This document shows, in pieces, positions 53,229-61,633 of a stretch of DNA of 64,000 nucleotides (positions are counted from its first letter, which is position 1; every line of letters starts with the position of its first letter). Origin of the DNA: Candidatus Latescibacterota bacterium (lineage in GTDB: Bacteria; JAAXHH01). The translations under genes were made by a program, and so were the position numbers. The stretch covers positions 124,001 through 188,000 of the forward strand of contig JAAXHH010000121.1 of the NCBI GenBank assembly GCA_012270975.1. Direction: 5' to 3'. Under the pieces are notes generated by a model that had not been told where the DNA came from, searched no databases, and worked only from the letters and a program-made list of their open reading frames with translations.

Positions 53229-53986
53229 GCCGATGCCTCGTAATGGAGGATCTGGTTGAGGAAGGCCCGGGTCCGTTCTTCCCTGGGCGCGTCGAAGAAT
53301 GCGTCCGGCGTGGCGCTCTCGACGATCTCGCCGTGGTCCATGAAGACGACCCGGTCGGACACCTTGCGGGCAAAACCCATTTCGTGGGTCACGCAGACCA
53401 TGGTGATGCCGCTGTCCGTGAGTTCGAAGATCACGTCGAGGACCTCCCGGATCATCTCCGGGTCGAGGGACGACGTGGGTTCGTCGAAGAGCAGGATATC
53501 GGGCTGCATGCACAGCGCCCGGGCGATCGCCACGCGTTGCTGCTGGCCGCCGGAGAGCTGGTCGGGGTACTTTTCGGCCTGGTCCCCGATGTGCACGCGC
53601 TCGAGATAGGCGAGGGCGGTCTCTTCCGCCTTCTCCTTATCCATACCGAGGTTGCGCATGGGGGCGAGGGCCAGGTTCCGCAGGACCGTCATGTGGGGGA
53701 ACAGGTTGAAGCTCTGGAACACCATGCCGATCCTACCGCGCAGATCGCGGGGGAGCCGCTCGCCGGCCCCCAGCGGCACACCGTGGACCCGGACCACGCC
53801 CCGGTCGTGCGTTTCCAGCCGGTTGATGCAGCGTATCAGCGTGGACTTGCCCGATCCCGACGGACCGCAGATGACGACGCACTCGCCTTCCCGGATGTCC
53901 AGGTCGACATCCCGGAGCACCTGGAACGTCCCGAACCACTTGCTTACGTCTTCAAACGCGATAATGGATGGGGTATCGCCAGACAC
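53225..53986 (-). CDS. Polar amino-acid ABC transporter ATPase (GlnQ-like)
   Basis: 253 residues, GTG start 3 bases after the stop of the creatininase gene. Walker [10 protein letters not shown], signature [15 protein letters not shown], Walker [16 protein letters not shown] and the switch histidine VTHEMGFA are intact. The SSLDPE wording is that of GlnQ/HisP proteins. It drives the two permeases immediately downstream. Confidence 0.94.
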   Translation of the reverse strand: MSGDTPSIIAFEDVSKWFGTFQVLRDVDLDIREGECVVICGPSGSGKSTLIRCINRLETHDRGVVRVHGVPLGAGERLPRDLRGRIGMVFQSFNLFPHMTVLRNLALAPMRNLGMDKEKAEETALAYLERVHIGDQAEKYPDQLSGGQQQRVAIARALCMQPDILLFDEPTSSLDPEMIREVLDVIFELTDSGITMVCVTHEMGFARKVSDRVVFMDHGEIVESATPDAFFDAPREERTRAFLNQILHYEASA

Positions 53987-53989
53987 GGA

Positions 53990-54739
53990 TCAGGTGCCCT
54001 CGATCATCGCCTTCATCCTGGCCGCGACCCAGTCGACCGCCACGTCGATCATGCCCTGTCCCTTCACGGCGTCGGCGAGTTTGGCCTCGTGGTGGAATTC
54101 CCGGTCCTGGGACGCCCGGTCGGCCTCGGAAATGGTCAGACCGGCCGAATCGTAGTCGACGCCTTCCCAGTGGACGTGTCCGGGGAAGGCCGCGTAGGCG
54201 AAGGAGGTCTCGAACTCGCTGGCGTGGCCGGGACAGTTGTTCGAATCCATGTACTTCTGGACGATTTCCGGGGTGTAGGCTTCCCAGTAACTGCAGAAGG
54301 CGAAATCGACGCCCAGGCGGGACTGGATGTCCTCCAGCACGGCGTTGACCGGACCGGCGTTCCCGGCGTGGCCGTTGACGGCCAGGATATGGTTGATCCC
54401 GCCCCTCTTCATGCTGTCGGCCACGTCGTAGAGCAGTTCCGTGAAGATCTCGGGCCGGGCAGTCAGCGTACCCTTGTGGTCCATCCAGTGCTCCGACACG
54501 CCGATGGCCAGCGGCGTGGTGACCACGACCTCGGGATAGAGTGCCTGCGCGGCGCGTTCGGACACGTGGACGGCGCTGGCGGTGTCATGGGACATTTCCA
54601 GGTGCTCGTTGTGCTGTTCCGTACTGCCCGTAGGAATGATCGCTCCCTTGAGGTTGCCATCGTAGATCCCCTCGCGGAACTGCCTGCGGGTCATTTTCCA
54701 GAGTTGTACGGGCCGGTCTTGGGGTAGGGCGTCGGACAT
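53990..54739 (-). CDS. Creatininase-family amidohydrolase
   Basis: 249 residues, AGGAG before the ATG. The metal site is visible in PTGSTEQHNEHLEMSHD (E41, H43 and D52) and NGHAGN at about 125, as in creatininase and its relatives that open cyclic amides. The HNEHLEMSHD variant is longer than the HGPHLPxxTD form of classic creatininase, so the substrate likely differs (a lactam, formamide or similar). Only 3 bases separate it from the ABC ATPase, so import and cleavage of the same amino compound is a reasonable reading. Confidence 0.88.
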   Translation of the reverse strand: MSDALPQDRPVQLWKMTRRQFREGIYDGNLKGAIIPTGSTEQHNEHLEMSHDTASAVHVSERAAQALYPEVVVTTPLAIGVSEHWMDHKGTLTARPEIFTELLYDVADSMKRGGINHILAVNGHAGNAGPVNAVLEDIQSRLGVDFAFCSYWEAYTPEIVQKYMDSNNCPGHASEFETSFAYAAFPGHVHWEGVDYDSAGLTISEADRASQDREFHHEAKLADAVKGQGMIDVAVDWVAARMKAMIEGT

Positions 54740-54764
54740 GGAAGACTCCTGACTGGTTGGCTGG

Positions 54765-54807
54765 AAGCCGCGGCGGGTCTCGCTGTGAAAGCCGCGGCGG
54801 GTCTCGC
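54765..54807 (-). repeat. Two 19-bp direct repeats upstream of the creatininase gene
   Basis: AAGCCGCGGCGGGTCTCGC occurs at 54765-54783 and 54789-54807, 24 bases apart, between the cupin and the creatininase genes. It may bind a regulator or be a duplication remnant. Confidence 0.5.
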
Positions 54808-54837
54808 CGGCTGATCGGCGCGGACACGTTTTCTCGT

Positions 54838-55161
54838 CTAGGCGTAATCCTCCCGGGGCGGACTGAATATGTCGAGGGCGACGGACTTGACCATGACTTC
54901 GGTCACGCCGTGCCGCACCCCGCCGGGTATCACGTACTTGTCGCCCGTTTTTATGGTCCTGCTTTCCTCCCCGATGACCATCACGAATTCACCCTCCAGC
55001 ACGACGCCCAGCTGTTCGTGGGGATGGTCGTGCATGGGTACCTGGGATCCCGGCGTGAGCGTCACGAAAGACATCTGGGCCCGGTCGCCCCCCGCCACGG
55101 CGATGCTTACGCCAGGCGCGATGGACTTCTGCGACATGTTGTCATCTTCGACGAAATACAT
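54838..55161 (-). CDS. Cupin-domain protein
   Basis: 107 residues from the ATG at 55161 with GGAGGAG just upstream. A single beta-barrel with the first cupin motif HDHPHEQLGVVLEGEFVM and the second PGGVRHGV holds two histidines each for a metal. Single-cupin proteins of this length either bind a small ligand or catalyse a simple isomerisation; none can be named. It lies between the aminotransferase and the creatininase. Confidence 0.85.
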   Translation of the reverse strand: MYFVEDDNMSQKSIAPGVSIAVAGGDRAQMSFVTLTPGSQVPMHDHPHEQLGVVLEGEFVMVIGEESRTIKTGDKYVIPGGVRHGVTEVMVKSVALDIFSPPREDYA

Positions 55162-55256
55162 ATGCTCCTCCACTCCTATGCTCCTCCAGCCATGCGGCGG
55201 ATGTCCGGTGATGGCGGGATACCCGGTGATGACGAATTGCCGTCACGCGGGCCGCC

Positions 55257-56447
55257 CTACGACGAACCGGCGTACACGGCGCTCGCCGCCGCCACGCCGC
55301 TTTGCGCGACTTCGTGTCCTTCCGCCCGCAGCGTCTGTTCAAGGGCGCCCAGGCATAACATGATGTGATCTTTCTGCGAAGACTGTCCCATGAGGCCCAC
55401 GCGCCAGGCTTTGCCTTTCAAAGCGCCGAGACCGCCGCCGAGTTCGATTCCGTAGCCTTCGAGGAGGCGCCGGCGTATGCTGGCTTCGTCGACACCCTCC
55501 GGGGCCAGGACGGGGTTGATGGTCGGGGCGCGATGCGGCGCGTCGACGAAGAATCCGAGCCCCATGGCGTCGATGCCGGCCCTGAACGCCTCGTAGTTGA
55601 GGGCGTGACGCGCATGACCCTTCGCCAGTCCCTCCTCGTGAATGAGGACGAGCGCTTCCCGCAACGCGTAAATCAGGCTCACGGGCGCGGTATGGTGATA
55701 GACCCGGTCTCCGTCCCAGTACGCGTTGATCAGGGAAAGATCGAGGTACCAGCTGTCAACCGGCGTCTTACGCGAGGAGATGGCAGCGCGCGCCCGTTCG
55801 TTCAGCGTGACGGGAGCCAGGCCCGGAGGCGCACTCAGGCATTTCTGGCTGCCGGTGTAGCAGACGTCGATGTCCCATTCGTCCACTTTGACGGGCGTTC
55901 CCCCCAGGGAAGCCACGGTGTCGACCAGGACGAGGGCCTCGTGCTCATGAACGACCCGGATGATTTCCTCGAGGGGTTGCAGCACGCCCGTAGACGTCTC
56001 GGCGTGTACCAGGCCCACGAGTTTGGACCGACAGCCATCCAGCGCTTCCCGGACCTGCTCCGCCGTAAACGGGCGACCCGGAACGCCCTCCAGGCGGATC
56101 AGCCTGCCGCCGTGCCGTTCGACCATCTGGGCCATGCGGTCCCCGAATACGCCGCCCACGCACACCAGCACTTCGTCGCCGGGTTCGACCAGATTGCAGA
56201 TACAGGTCTCCATGCCCGCGGAGCCGGTCGCCGAGATGGGGATGGTCAGATCGTTTTCGGTCTGGAACACGTACCGGAGCAAGGCCTTGGTATCGTCCAT
56301 GACTCCGATGAAATAGGGGTCCAGGTGCCCCGTGAGCGGTGCGCCCATAGCCTGATAGACCCGGGGGTGCATATCGCTCGGGCCGGGCCCCATCAGGATG
56401 CGCCGGCCGGGGTCCAGGGGCGCGAATGAACCGTGGGATGCGGTCAT
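55257..56447 (-). CDS. Class V aminotransferase (alanine-glyoxylate / serine-pyruvate type)
   Basis: 396 residues from the ATG at 56447; the open frame extends 17 codons upstream. GPGPSDMHPRVYQAMG is the usual opening of this group. The PLP lysine is K202 in GSQKCLS and the ring-stacking aspartate D176 in VLVDTVASLGG. It transfers an amino group to glyoxylate or pyruvate. It heads the run of aminotransferase, cupin, creatininase and transporter and may finish the breakdown of the imported compound. The start has only a weak SD. Confidence 0.9.
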   Translation of the reverse strand: MTASHGSFAPLDPGRRILMGPGPSDMHPRVYQAMGAPLTGHLDPYFIGVMDDTKALLRYVFQTENDLTIPISATGSAGMETCICNLVEPGDEVLVCVGGVFGDRMAQMVERHGGRLIRLEGVPGRPFTAEQVREALDGCRSKLVGLVHAETSTGVLQPLEEIIRVVHEHEALVLVDTVASLGGTPVKVDEWDIDVCYTGSQKCLSAPPGLAPVTLNERARAAISSRKTPVDSWYLDLSLINAYWDGDRVYHHTAPVSLIYALREALVLIHEEGLAKGHARHALNYEAFRAGIDAMGLGFFVDAPHRAPTINPVLAPEGVDEASIRRRLLEGYGIELGGGLGALKGKAWRVGLMGQSSQKDHIMLCLGALEQTLRAEGHEVAQSGVAAASAVYAGSS

Positions 56448-56498
56448 TTGGAGGAAGTTCCCTTCGGTGAGTAGCCTCGTCGGATGTGGACAAAGCAA

Positions 56499-56530
56499 AA
56501 GAGGATTCCCGGTAAACGCGGAATCCTCTT
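56499..56530 (-). terminator. Intrinsic terminator after the TPR gene
   Basis: An 11-bp perfect stem, AAGAGGATTCC at 56499-56509 and GGAATCCTCTT at 56520-56530, with a 10-base loop, is followed on the minus strand by TTTTGCTTT. It lies 51 bases after the stop of the TPR gene and separates it from the aminotransferase run. Confidence 0.75.
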
Positions 56531-56580
56531 AAAACCCGGTGTTCAGCCGGCTATATCCCCACCGGCGGCCGAAGCCGGAG

Positions 56581-57780
56581 TTACATGCCATCTCCCGTCT
56601 TGATCAGGTCCAGTTTCTTCCTCTGGTGTTCCTGTCCCTTGGCGGCTAATTCCTGTTTCCTGGCCTCGTCCGTCTCGATGCTGTCCAGCCCGAAATAGGC
56701 GTCACTGAGTATGTCGTGGCCATCGATACTGTTCGGTTGCAGCGCCAGCAGCTTGTTCATGCTTTCCACGGCGCCATTAAACGCCTTCGTGGCGGCTTCA
56801 ACATCCCCGGCGTCCCGATCGGACAATCCCTTGTTGTAGTAGTTGATCCCCAGGTGCCTCAGCAGTTCGACATCCTCGGGAAGGGCGGAGTGCCCCTTTT
56901 CGAGTACCTCGATCCCCTTGGCGTAGTCATTCCTGTTGACGTGGATCGAACTGACGTCCCGGTACAGCGACCTCTCTTCCGGAAATGCTTCCATTGCCCT
57001 TTCGTACGTCGTGATGACGCTGGCCGTGTCGGCCACCCCGAAATAGGCGTTGCGCAGAATGAGGTAGGTGTTGAGATCGATCTCTTCCGACAACTCGATG
57101 ACCTTGTTGGAGGCCGTGATCAGATTGTCCCAGTCGTCACTGGTATAGTACACGTTTACCAGGCCGTCCCAGGCTTCGAACCTGTTCGGATCGACTTCGA
57201 GAAGCTTTTCCAGGGGCCCCCTCGCGCCTTCGTAATCCTGGGCGCCCAGATGGGCATAACCCCAGTAGAGGTAGCCCTGTTGCTTGGCGGGTTCCAGTTC
57301 GTCGGCGGTCCTGGCATCGTTCTTCTTGCCCGTGGAACGCAACGCGGCCTGCAACGTCGAGGTGGCCCAGACCGAACGGCTGTAGTAATCGGCGGATTCC
57401 ACGAATTCGCCTTTTTCGTAGCTCTGCTGGCCCACCTGGTAGTTCGTACGGATCATGGACTCCAGGGTACTTTTGTACCGTTCCTTGTCCTTTTTGTCCA
57501 TGTCGTCGAAGGTTACAACTTCCCAGTTCTTGAACATCTCGTCGAAGTTGCCCTTGTAGTACTGAACGAGCCCGAGGAGATAGTGGGCGTCGTTGTTGCC
57601 CGGATCTTTTTCCAGGGCGGTTTCGAGCAGGGCCAGGGCCTTGTCGAACTGCGGAGGTGTTTCACGGATGTAGATCTTCGCAGAACGAAGCTCGATTTTC
57701 TGCGCGTCGGCCACGATGGGTATCAGCATCGCGAAGCCGAGGGCGAACATCACGCAGATGGAAACCTTTTTGAAGAACAT
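56581..57780 (-). CDS. Secreted tetratricopeptide-repeat protein
   Basis: 399 residues, AAAGGAG before the ATG. A signal peptide (ICVMFALGFAMLIPIVADAQ) is followed by six or more TPR units: AHYLLGLVQYYKGNFDEM, GYLYWGYAHLGAQDYEGAR, FEAWDGLVNVYYTSDDW and others, with low-complexity spacers. TPR superhelices bind protein partners, here probably in the periplasm. The function cannot be named. A terminator hairpin follows at 56499. It is 131 bases downstream of pyrC with its own SD, so it is likely expressed separately. Confidence 0.85.
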   Translation of the reverse strand: MFFKKVSICVMFALGFAMLIPIVADAQKIELRSAKIYIRETPPQFDKALALLETALEKDPGNNDAHYLLGLVQYYKGNFDEMFKNWEVVTFDDMDKKDKERYKSTLESMIRTNYQVGQQSYEKGEFVESADYYSRSVWATSTLQAALRSTGKKNDARTADELEPAKQQGYLYWGYAHLGAQDYEGARGPLEKLLEVDPNRFEAWDGLVNVYYTSDDWDNLITASNKVIELSEEIDLNTYLILRNAYFGVADTASVITTYERAMEAFPEERSLYRDVSSIHVNRNDYAKGIEVLEKGHSALPEDVELLRHLGINYYNKGLSDRDAGDVEAATKAFNGAVESMNKLLALQPNSIDGHDILSDAYFGLDSIETDEARKQELAAKGQEHQRKKLDLIKTGDGM

Positions 57781-57911
57781 TGCAGACTCCTTTCGACAGG
57801 TCCTTTGACGGCAAAACTCCGCGACCTGTCACGGGTATGCGATTCTAATGATTATGTCCGGTGTATCCAGAACAGACAGTCTTTTTAGAATACACGACTT
57901 ATCGCGTTTGG

Positions 57912-59258
57912 TCAAGATGATTCGGCGACACCGCACCGGTAGACTACCCGGCCGCCGACGACCGTCATGGTTACGTTTCCCTTTAACGCGCAGCCGGCAA
58001 AGGGCGTGTTTCCGGACCTTGATCTGAAGGACGCGGGATCCACGGTCCAGGTTCCATCCGGATCGAACAGGAACAGGTCCGCCGGACTGCCGGCCGCCAG
58101 GCTGCCGCCTTCCGTACCCAGTATCCCGCCGGGGGCCGTCGACATGGTCCGGACCGCGTCGCCCAGGGTCAGCAGCCCCGGTGCAATCAACTCGGTGTAT
58201 ACGACGGACAGCATGGTCTCGAGACCCGCGGCGCCGGGCAGCGCTTCCTGAAACTCCGTGTTCTTTTCGTCCACGGACCGCGGCGTGTGATCCGATGCGA
58301 TGGCGTCGATGGTTCCGTCCACGAGACCTTCCCTCAACCCCTCCACGTCCGCCCGGCTTCTCAGGGGCGGATTGACTTTAAGCCGGGTATCGTACGAGGA
58401 GAGCGCTTCATCGGTCAGCACCAGGTGGTGGGGGCTGACGTCGGCGGTCACCCGGACGCCCCGCTGCTTCGCCGCCCGGATGAGTCCCACGGTCACAGCC
58501 GTGCTCACGTGGGTGATGTGCAGGCGACCCCCCGTCCACTCCGCCAGCATGATGTCCCGCGCGGCGATGGTTTCTTCCGCGATGGACGGGATGCCCTTGA
58601 GACCCAGCCGGGTAGCGTGACTTCCCTCGTGCATGAGGCCGCCGGCTGAGAGCGCTTGATCTTCGCAGTGCACGATGATGGGCAGGTCGAACATACGGCT
58701 GTATTCGAGAACCCGCCGCAGGATGGCCGGATTCCGGATGGTCCGGTCGCCGTCGGAAAACGCGACGGCACCGGCATCGGCAAGCTCGCCTATCTCGGTC
58801 AGCCGCTCGCCCGCACGACCGGCCGTAACCGCGGCGACGGGGTAGATATGCGCCGGGACGTCCGCCGCCCGCGTCCGTACGAATCTCACCGTGGGCGCGT
58901 CGTCCATGGGCGGTTCGGTATCCGGCATGCACGCCACGCCGGTGACCCCTCCGGCGACCGCCGCCTCTGCCCCGCTTTCCAGGGTCTCCCGGTACTCGTA
59001 GCCGGGTTCGCAAAGGTGGGCGTGCATATCGATCAGGCCCGGCAGAACGTAGTGCCCGGCCGCGTCGATGACAGAGGCCCCTTTCGCCTCGTCATCGGAA
59101 GGGTGTTCGATGATTCTCCCGTCGCGAATCCAGAGATCGCCGGTCTCGTCAAGGCCGGAGGCGGGATCGACGATGTGTCCGCCGCGGACCACCGCGAGCC
59201 CGGCGCCTCCGGCTGCGCCGCCCGGTGTAACCCGTCCGTCAGGCCGCATCGCGCTCAC
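57912..59258 (-). CDS. pyrC: Dihydroorotase
   Basis: 448 residues. GTG at 59258; an ATG nine bases on is also possible. The two-metal site is clear: [12 protein letters not shown] (H-x-H), the HCEDQALS and HITHVSTAV histidines, and the aspartate in ASDHTPRS. It closes carbamoyl aspartate to dihydroorotate. It overlaps the end of pyrB by 20 bases, so the two are translated from one message. It belongs to the allantoinase-like long class of dihydroorotases. Confidence 0.93.
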   Translation of the reverse strand: MSAMRPDGRVTPGGAAGGAGLAVVRGGHIVDPASGLDETGDLWIRDGRIIEHPSDDEAKGASVIDAAGHYVLPGLIDMHAHLCEPGYEYRETLESGAEAAVAGGVTGVACMPDTEPPMDDAPTVRFVRTRAADVPAHIYPVAAVTAGRAGERLTEIGELADAGAVAFSDGDRTIRNPAILRRVLEYSRMFDLPIIVHCEDQALSAGGLMHEGSHATRLGLKGIPSIAEETIAARDIMLAEWTGGRLHITHVSTAVTVGLIRAAKQRGVRVTADVSPHHLVLTDEALSSYDTRLKVNPPLRSRADVEGLREGLVDGTIDAIASDHTPRSVDEKNTEFQEALPGAAGLETMLSVVYTELIAPGLLTLGDAVRTMSTAPGGILGTEGGSLAAGSPADLFLFDPDGTWTVDPASFRSRSGNTPFAGCALKGNVTMTVVGGRVVYRCGVAESS

Positions 59259-60195
59259 CCCCGCCGTTGAGGAGATAGAGGACCGCCATGCGAACGGCCA
59301 CCCCGTTGGTTACCTGGTCGAGAATAACGGACCGGCCGCTGTCCGCCACGCGGGAGTCGAGTTCCACGCCGCGGTTGATGGGACCGGGATGCATCACGAT
59401 GGCGCCGGGACGGGCGAGTTCGAGGCGCTCCGGATCGATGCCGAACAGCCGCGTGTATTCGCGCAGGGAGGGGAAGAAGGCTTCCCGCTGTCTCTCCAGC
59501 TGTATCCTCAGGGCGTAGACCACGTCGGCGTCGCGCAGAGCGTCCTCGACCCGGTGGCAAACCTCCACGCCCATCGCTTCGATGTCGACGGGGATCAGCG
59601 TGGGCGGTCCGCAGACCGCCACCTTCGCGCCCATCTTCTGAAGTCCCCATATGTTGGAGCGCGCCACCCGGCTGTGGGCGATGTCGCCGATGAGCGCGAC
59701 CTTTAGTCCCTCCAGGTCGCCCAGCGCGTCCCGCATGGTCAGCAGGTCGAGCAGGCCCTGGGTGGGATGTTCGTGGGCGCCGTCACCGGCGTTGATGACG
59801 ACGGCGTTCGTCAGGCATTGGGAAAGGAACAGGGGGACGCCCGCCGCCGAATGACGCACCACCACGCAATCCACCTGCATGGCTTCGATGTTCCGGGCCG
59901 TATCGACGAGGGTCTCTCCCTTGGACACGCTGCTGCCGGTGGATGCGAAATTCACGGTGTCCGCGGAGAGCTGCTTCTCGGCCAGTTCGAAGGACAGCCG
60001 CGTGCGGGTGCTCGATTCGAAGAAGAGGTTGACGACGTTCTTCCCTCTCAGGGCGGGGACCTTCCGGATGGGGCGCCGGATCACTTCTTTGAAGGAGTCC
60101 GCCGTATCCAGGATCAGCCGGATTTCCTCGCGCGATACATCCTCGAGGCCGATCAGGTGCCGGTGGCGCAACGCGTTGAGGCGGGCCTCGCCCAT
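59239..60195 (-). CDS. pyrB: Aspartate carbamoyltransferase catalytic chain
   Basis: 318 residues from the ATG at 60195, which shares one base with the pyrR stop (TGATG) and has AGGAGG upstream. SSTRTR for carbamoyl phosphate, [17 protein letters not shown] and [12 protein letters not shown] for aspartate are all standard. It makes carbamoyl aspartate for pyrimidine synthesis; no regulatory pyrI chain is in view. Confidence 0.96.
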   Translation of the reverse strand: MGEARLNALRHRHLIGLEDVSREEIRLILDTADSFKEVIRRPIRKVPALRGKNVVNLFFESSTRTRLSFELAEKQLSADTVNFASTGSSVSKGETLVDTARNIEAMQVDCVVVRHSAAGVPLFLSQCLTNAVVINAGDGAHEHPTQGLLDLLTMRDALGDLEGLKVALIGDIAHSRVARSNIWGLQKMGAKVAVCGPPTLIPVDIEAMGVEVCHRVEDALRDADVVYALRIQLERQREAFFPSLREYTRLFGIDPERLELARPGAIVMHPGPINRGVELDSRVADSGRSVILDQVTNGVAVRMAVLYLLNGGGERDAA

Positions 60196-60728
60196 CACGC
60201 CACCTCCTCTACCGAAACGTCATCCTTCCGGTCGAGCTCGCTCACGTGCACGACCACGGTCCTGCCGGGGCCGACTTCGACGTTCTCCCCGACGTAGTCC
60301 GCCTGGATGGGCAGTTCCCGTCCCTCCCGGTTGATCAGGACGGCCAGCTCGATGCGCCTGGCCCGGCCGAAATCCTTCAATTCGTCCAGCGCCGCCCGGA
60401 TAGTGCGGCCCGTGTACAGCACGTCGTCGACCAGGATGACGGTACGTCCCTCGATGTCGAAGGGGATGTCGGTGGTACGGACCACGGGGTACTCCGCGCG
60501 GCCCTGGAGGTCGTCGCGGTACAGGTTGATGTCCAGCACGCCCACGGGTACGGCCGTGTCCTCCGCCTCGCGCAAAGCCTCGGCCAGCCGCCGCGCCAGC
60601 CAGTCGCCCCGCCGCTGAATGCCGACGATGACGATGCCGGACGCGCCCTTGTTGCGTTCCAGGATCTGGTGGGCGATGCGGGACACCGCCCTGGCTATGC
60701 CTTCCCTGTCGAGGACCTGCTGCTTCAC
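60195..60728 (-). CDS. pyrR: PyrR bifunctional pyrimidine regulator / uracil phosphoribosyltransferase
   Basis: 177 residues. The PRPP-binding loop is [19 protein letters not shown] (about 92-110), and the start [16 protein letters not shown] is that of PyrR. The protein binds UMP and an RNA hairpin to stop pyr transcription, and can convert uracil to UMP. Its ATG overlaps the stop of the isomerase by four bases, and no leader or attenuator precedes it here, so its RNA target must be elsewhere. Confidence 0.93.
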   Translation of the reverse strand: MKQQVLDREGIARAVSRIAHQILERNKGASGIVIVGIQRRGDWLARRLAEALREAEDTAVPVGVLDINLYRDDLQGRAEYPVVRTTDIPFDIEGRTVILVDDVLYTGRTIRAALDELKDFGRARRIELAVLINREGRELPIQADYVGENVEVGPGRTVVVHVSELDRKDDVSVEEVA

Positions 60729-61633
60729 CCGGCCGCCCTCTCATCCGACGCGCCTGTCGTCGCCTTCTCGTTCGCCGCGCCCTGCGCCGGTCCGCCTGGT
60801 CCGGCCGTTCCGGCGACTGCTGCCGCCCAGGCCGCCTTCAGCGTTTCCAGGCTCTTTCTGGCGATTTGCTCCGCGCCGTAGGAATAGTCGAAAACCTCCA
60901 CCGAACCGTACCCTTCGTATCCCGCGTCCCGCAGCGCCCGCAGAATGGACTTGAAATCGGTATCGCCGTAACCCGGCCCGTCGCCCTCGGCGTTGTTGAA
61001 ATGGACATAGGCCATGTCGTCTTTGTGCGCGTGTACGGTCTCCGCGACGTCCAGCCCCTGGCACAGGGTGGCCCGGACGTCGATGATCAGGCGGAAATTC
61101 GGATGATCGATCTCGCGGACCATCCGCACGGCTTCGGCCGGAGTGTTGATGAAATTGGTCTGGGCGCTGTCCAGGGGTTCGAGACAGATCGTTACGCCGT
61201 GTTCTTCCGCAGCGGGCAGGCATTCCTGGAAGGCTGTCCGCGTCCGCTCCCACGTGGCCTCGCGGGTCTGGTCCGGCAGGACATTGCGCTGTTTCGGCGA
61301 TCCGAACACCATGACCCGGCCGCCGATGTCCCCGCAGAAACGGATCAGGTCGCACAGATACAGCCTGGTGCAATACCGGATGCCGTCGTCGGGATGATTC
61401 AGATAGAGACCTTCCGGGCTGAGCAGGAGCCAGTGCAGCCCCGTGATTTCGAGGCCGAATTCGGCCGCATCGTCGCGAATCGCCTTCCGGGCGTCCGGTC
61501 CGACCTCGTTCACCGACCGCGCTACCGTGAAGGGGGCGATCTCCACACCGTCGTAACCGATTTCCGCGGCGGTGCGGAAGACCTGCCGGAGGGGCACGTC
61601 CCGGAACATTTCGTTGCAGAAGGCGAACTTCAT
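60725..61633 (-). CDS. Sugar phosphate isomerase/epimerase (TIM-barrel)
   Basis: 302 residues from the ATG at 61633, which overlaps the stop of the upstream permease (ATGA). FAFCNEMFRDVPLRQVFRTAAEIGYDGVEI opens the AP-endonuclease-2/xylose-isomerase-like barrel; metal ligands are likely the glutamates in TICLEPLD and SVEVFDYS, with the VHFNNAEGDGPGYGD loop. The last 30 residues (AAVAGTAGPGGPAQG...) are an unstructured alanine/glycine-rich tail. Substrate unknown. The gene is tightly joined to pyrR at its 3' end. Confidence 0.85.
   Translation of the reverse strand: MKFAFCNEMFRDVPLRQVFRTAAEIGYDGVEIAPFTVARSVNEVGPDARKAIRDDAAEFGLEITGLHWLLLSPEGLYLNHPDDGIRYCTRLYLCDLIRFCGDIGGRVMVFGSPKQRNVLPDQTREATWERTRTAFQECLPAAEEHGVTICLEPLDSAQTNFINTPAEAVRMVREIDHPNFRLIIDVRATLCQGLDVAETVHAHKDDMAYVHFNNAEGDGPGYGDTDFKSILRALRDAGYEGYGSVEVFDYSYGAEQIARKSLETLKAAWAAAVAGTAGPGGPAQGAANEKATTGASDERAAG

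Noticed and set aside
51532..53373. 613-residue reading of the second ABC permease
   Set aside because: The N-terminal 314 residues are the out-of-frame shadow of the first permease and ATPase; the true start is the ATG at 52431.
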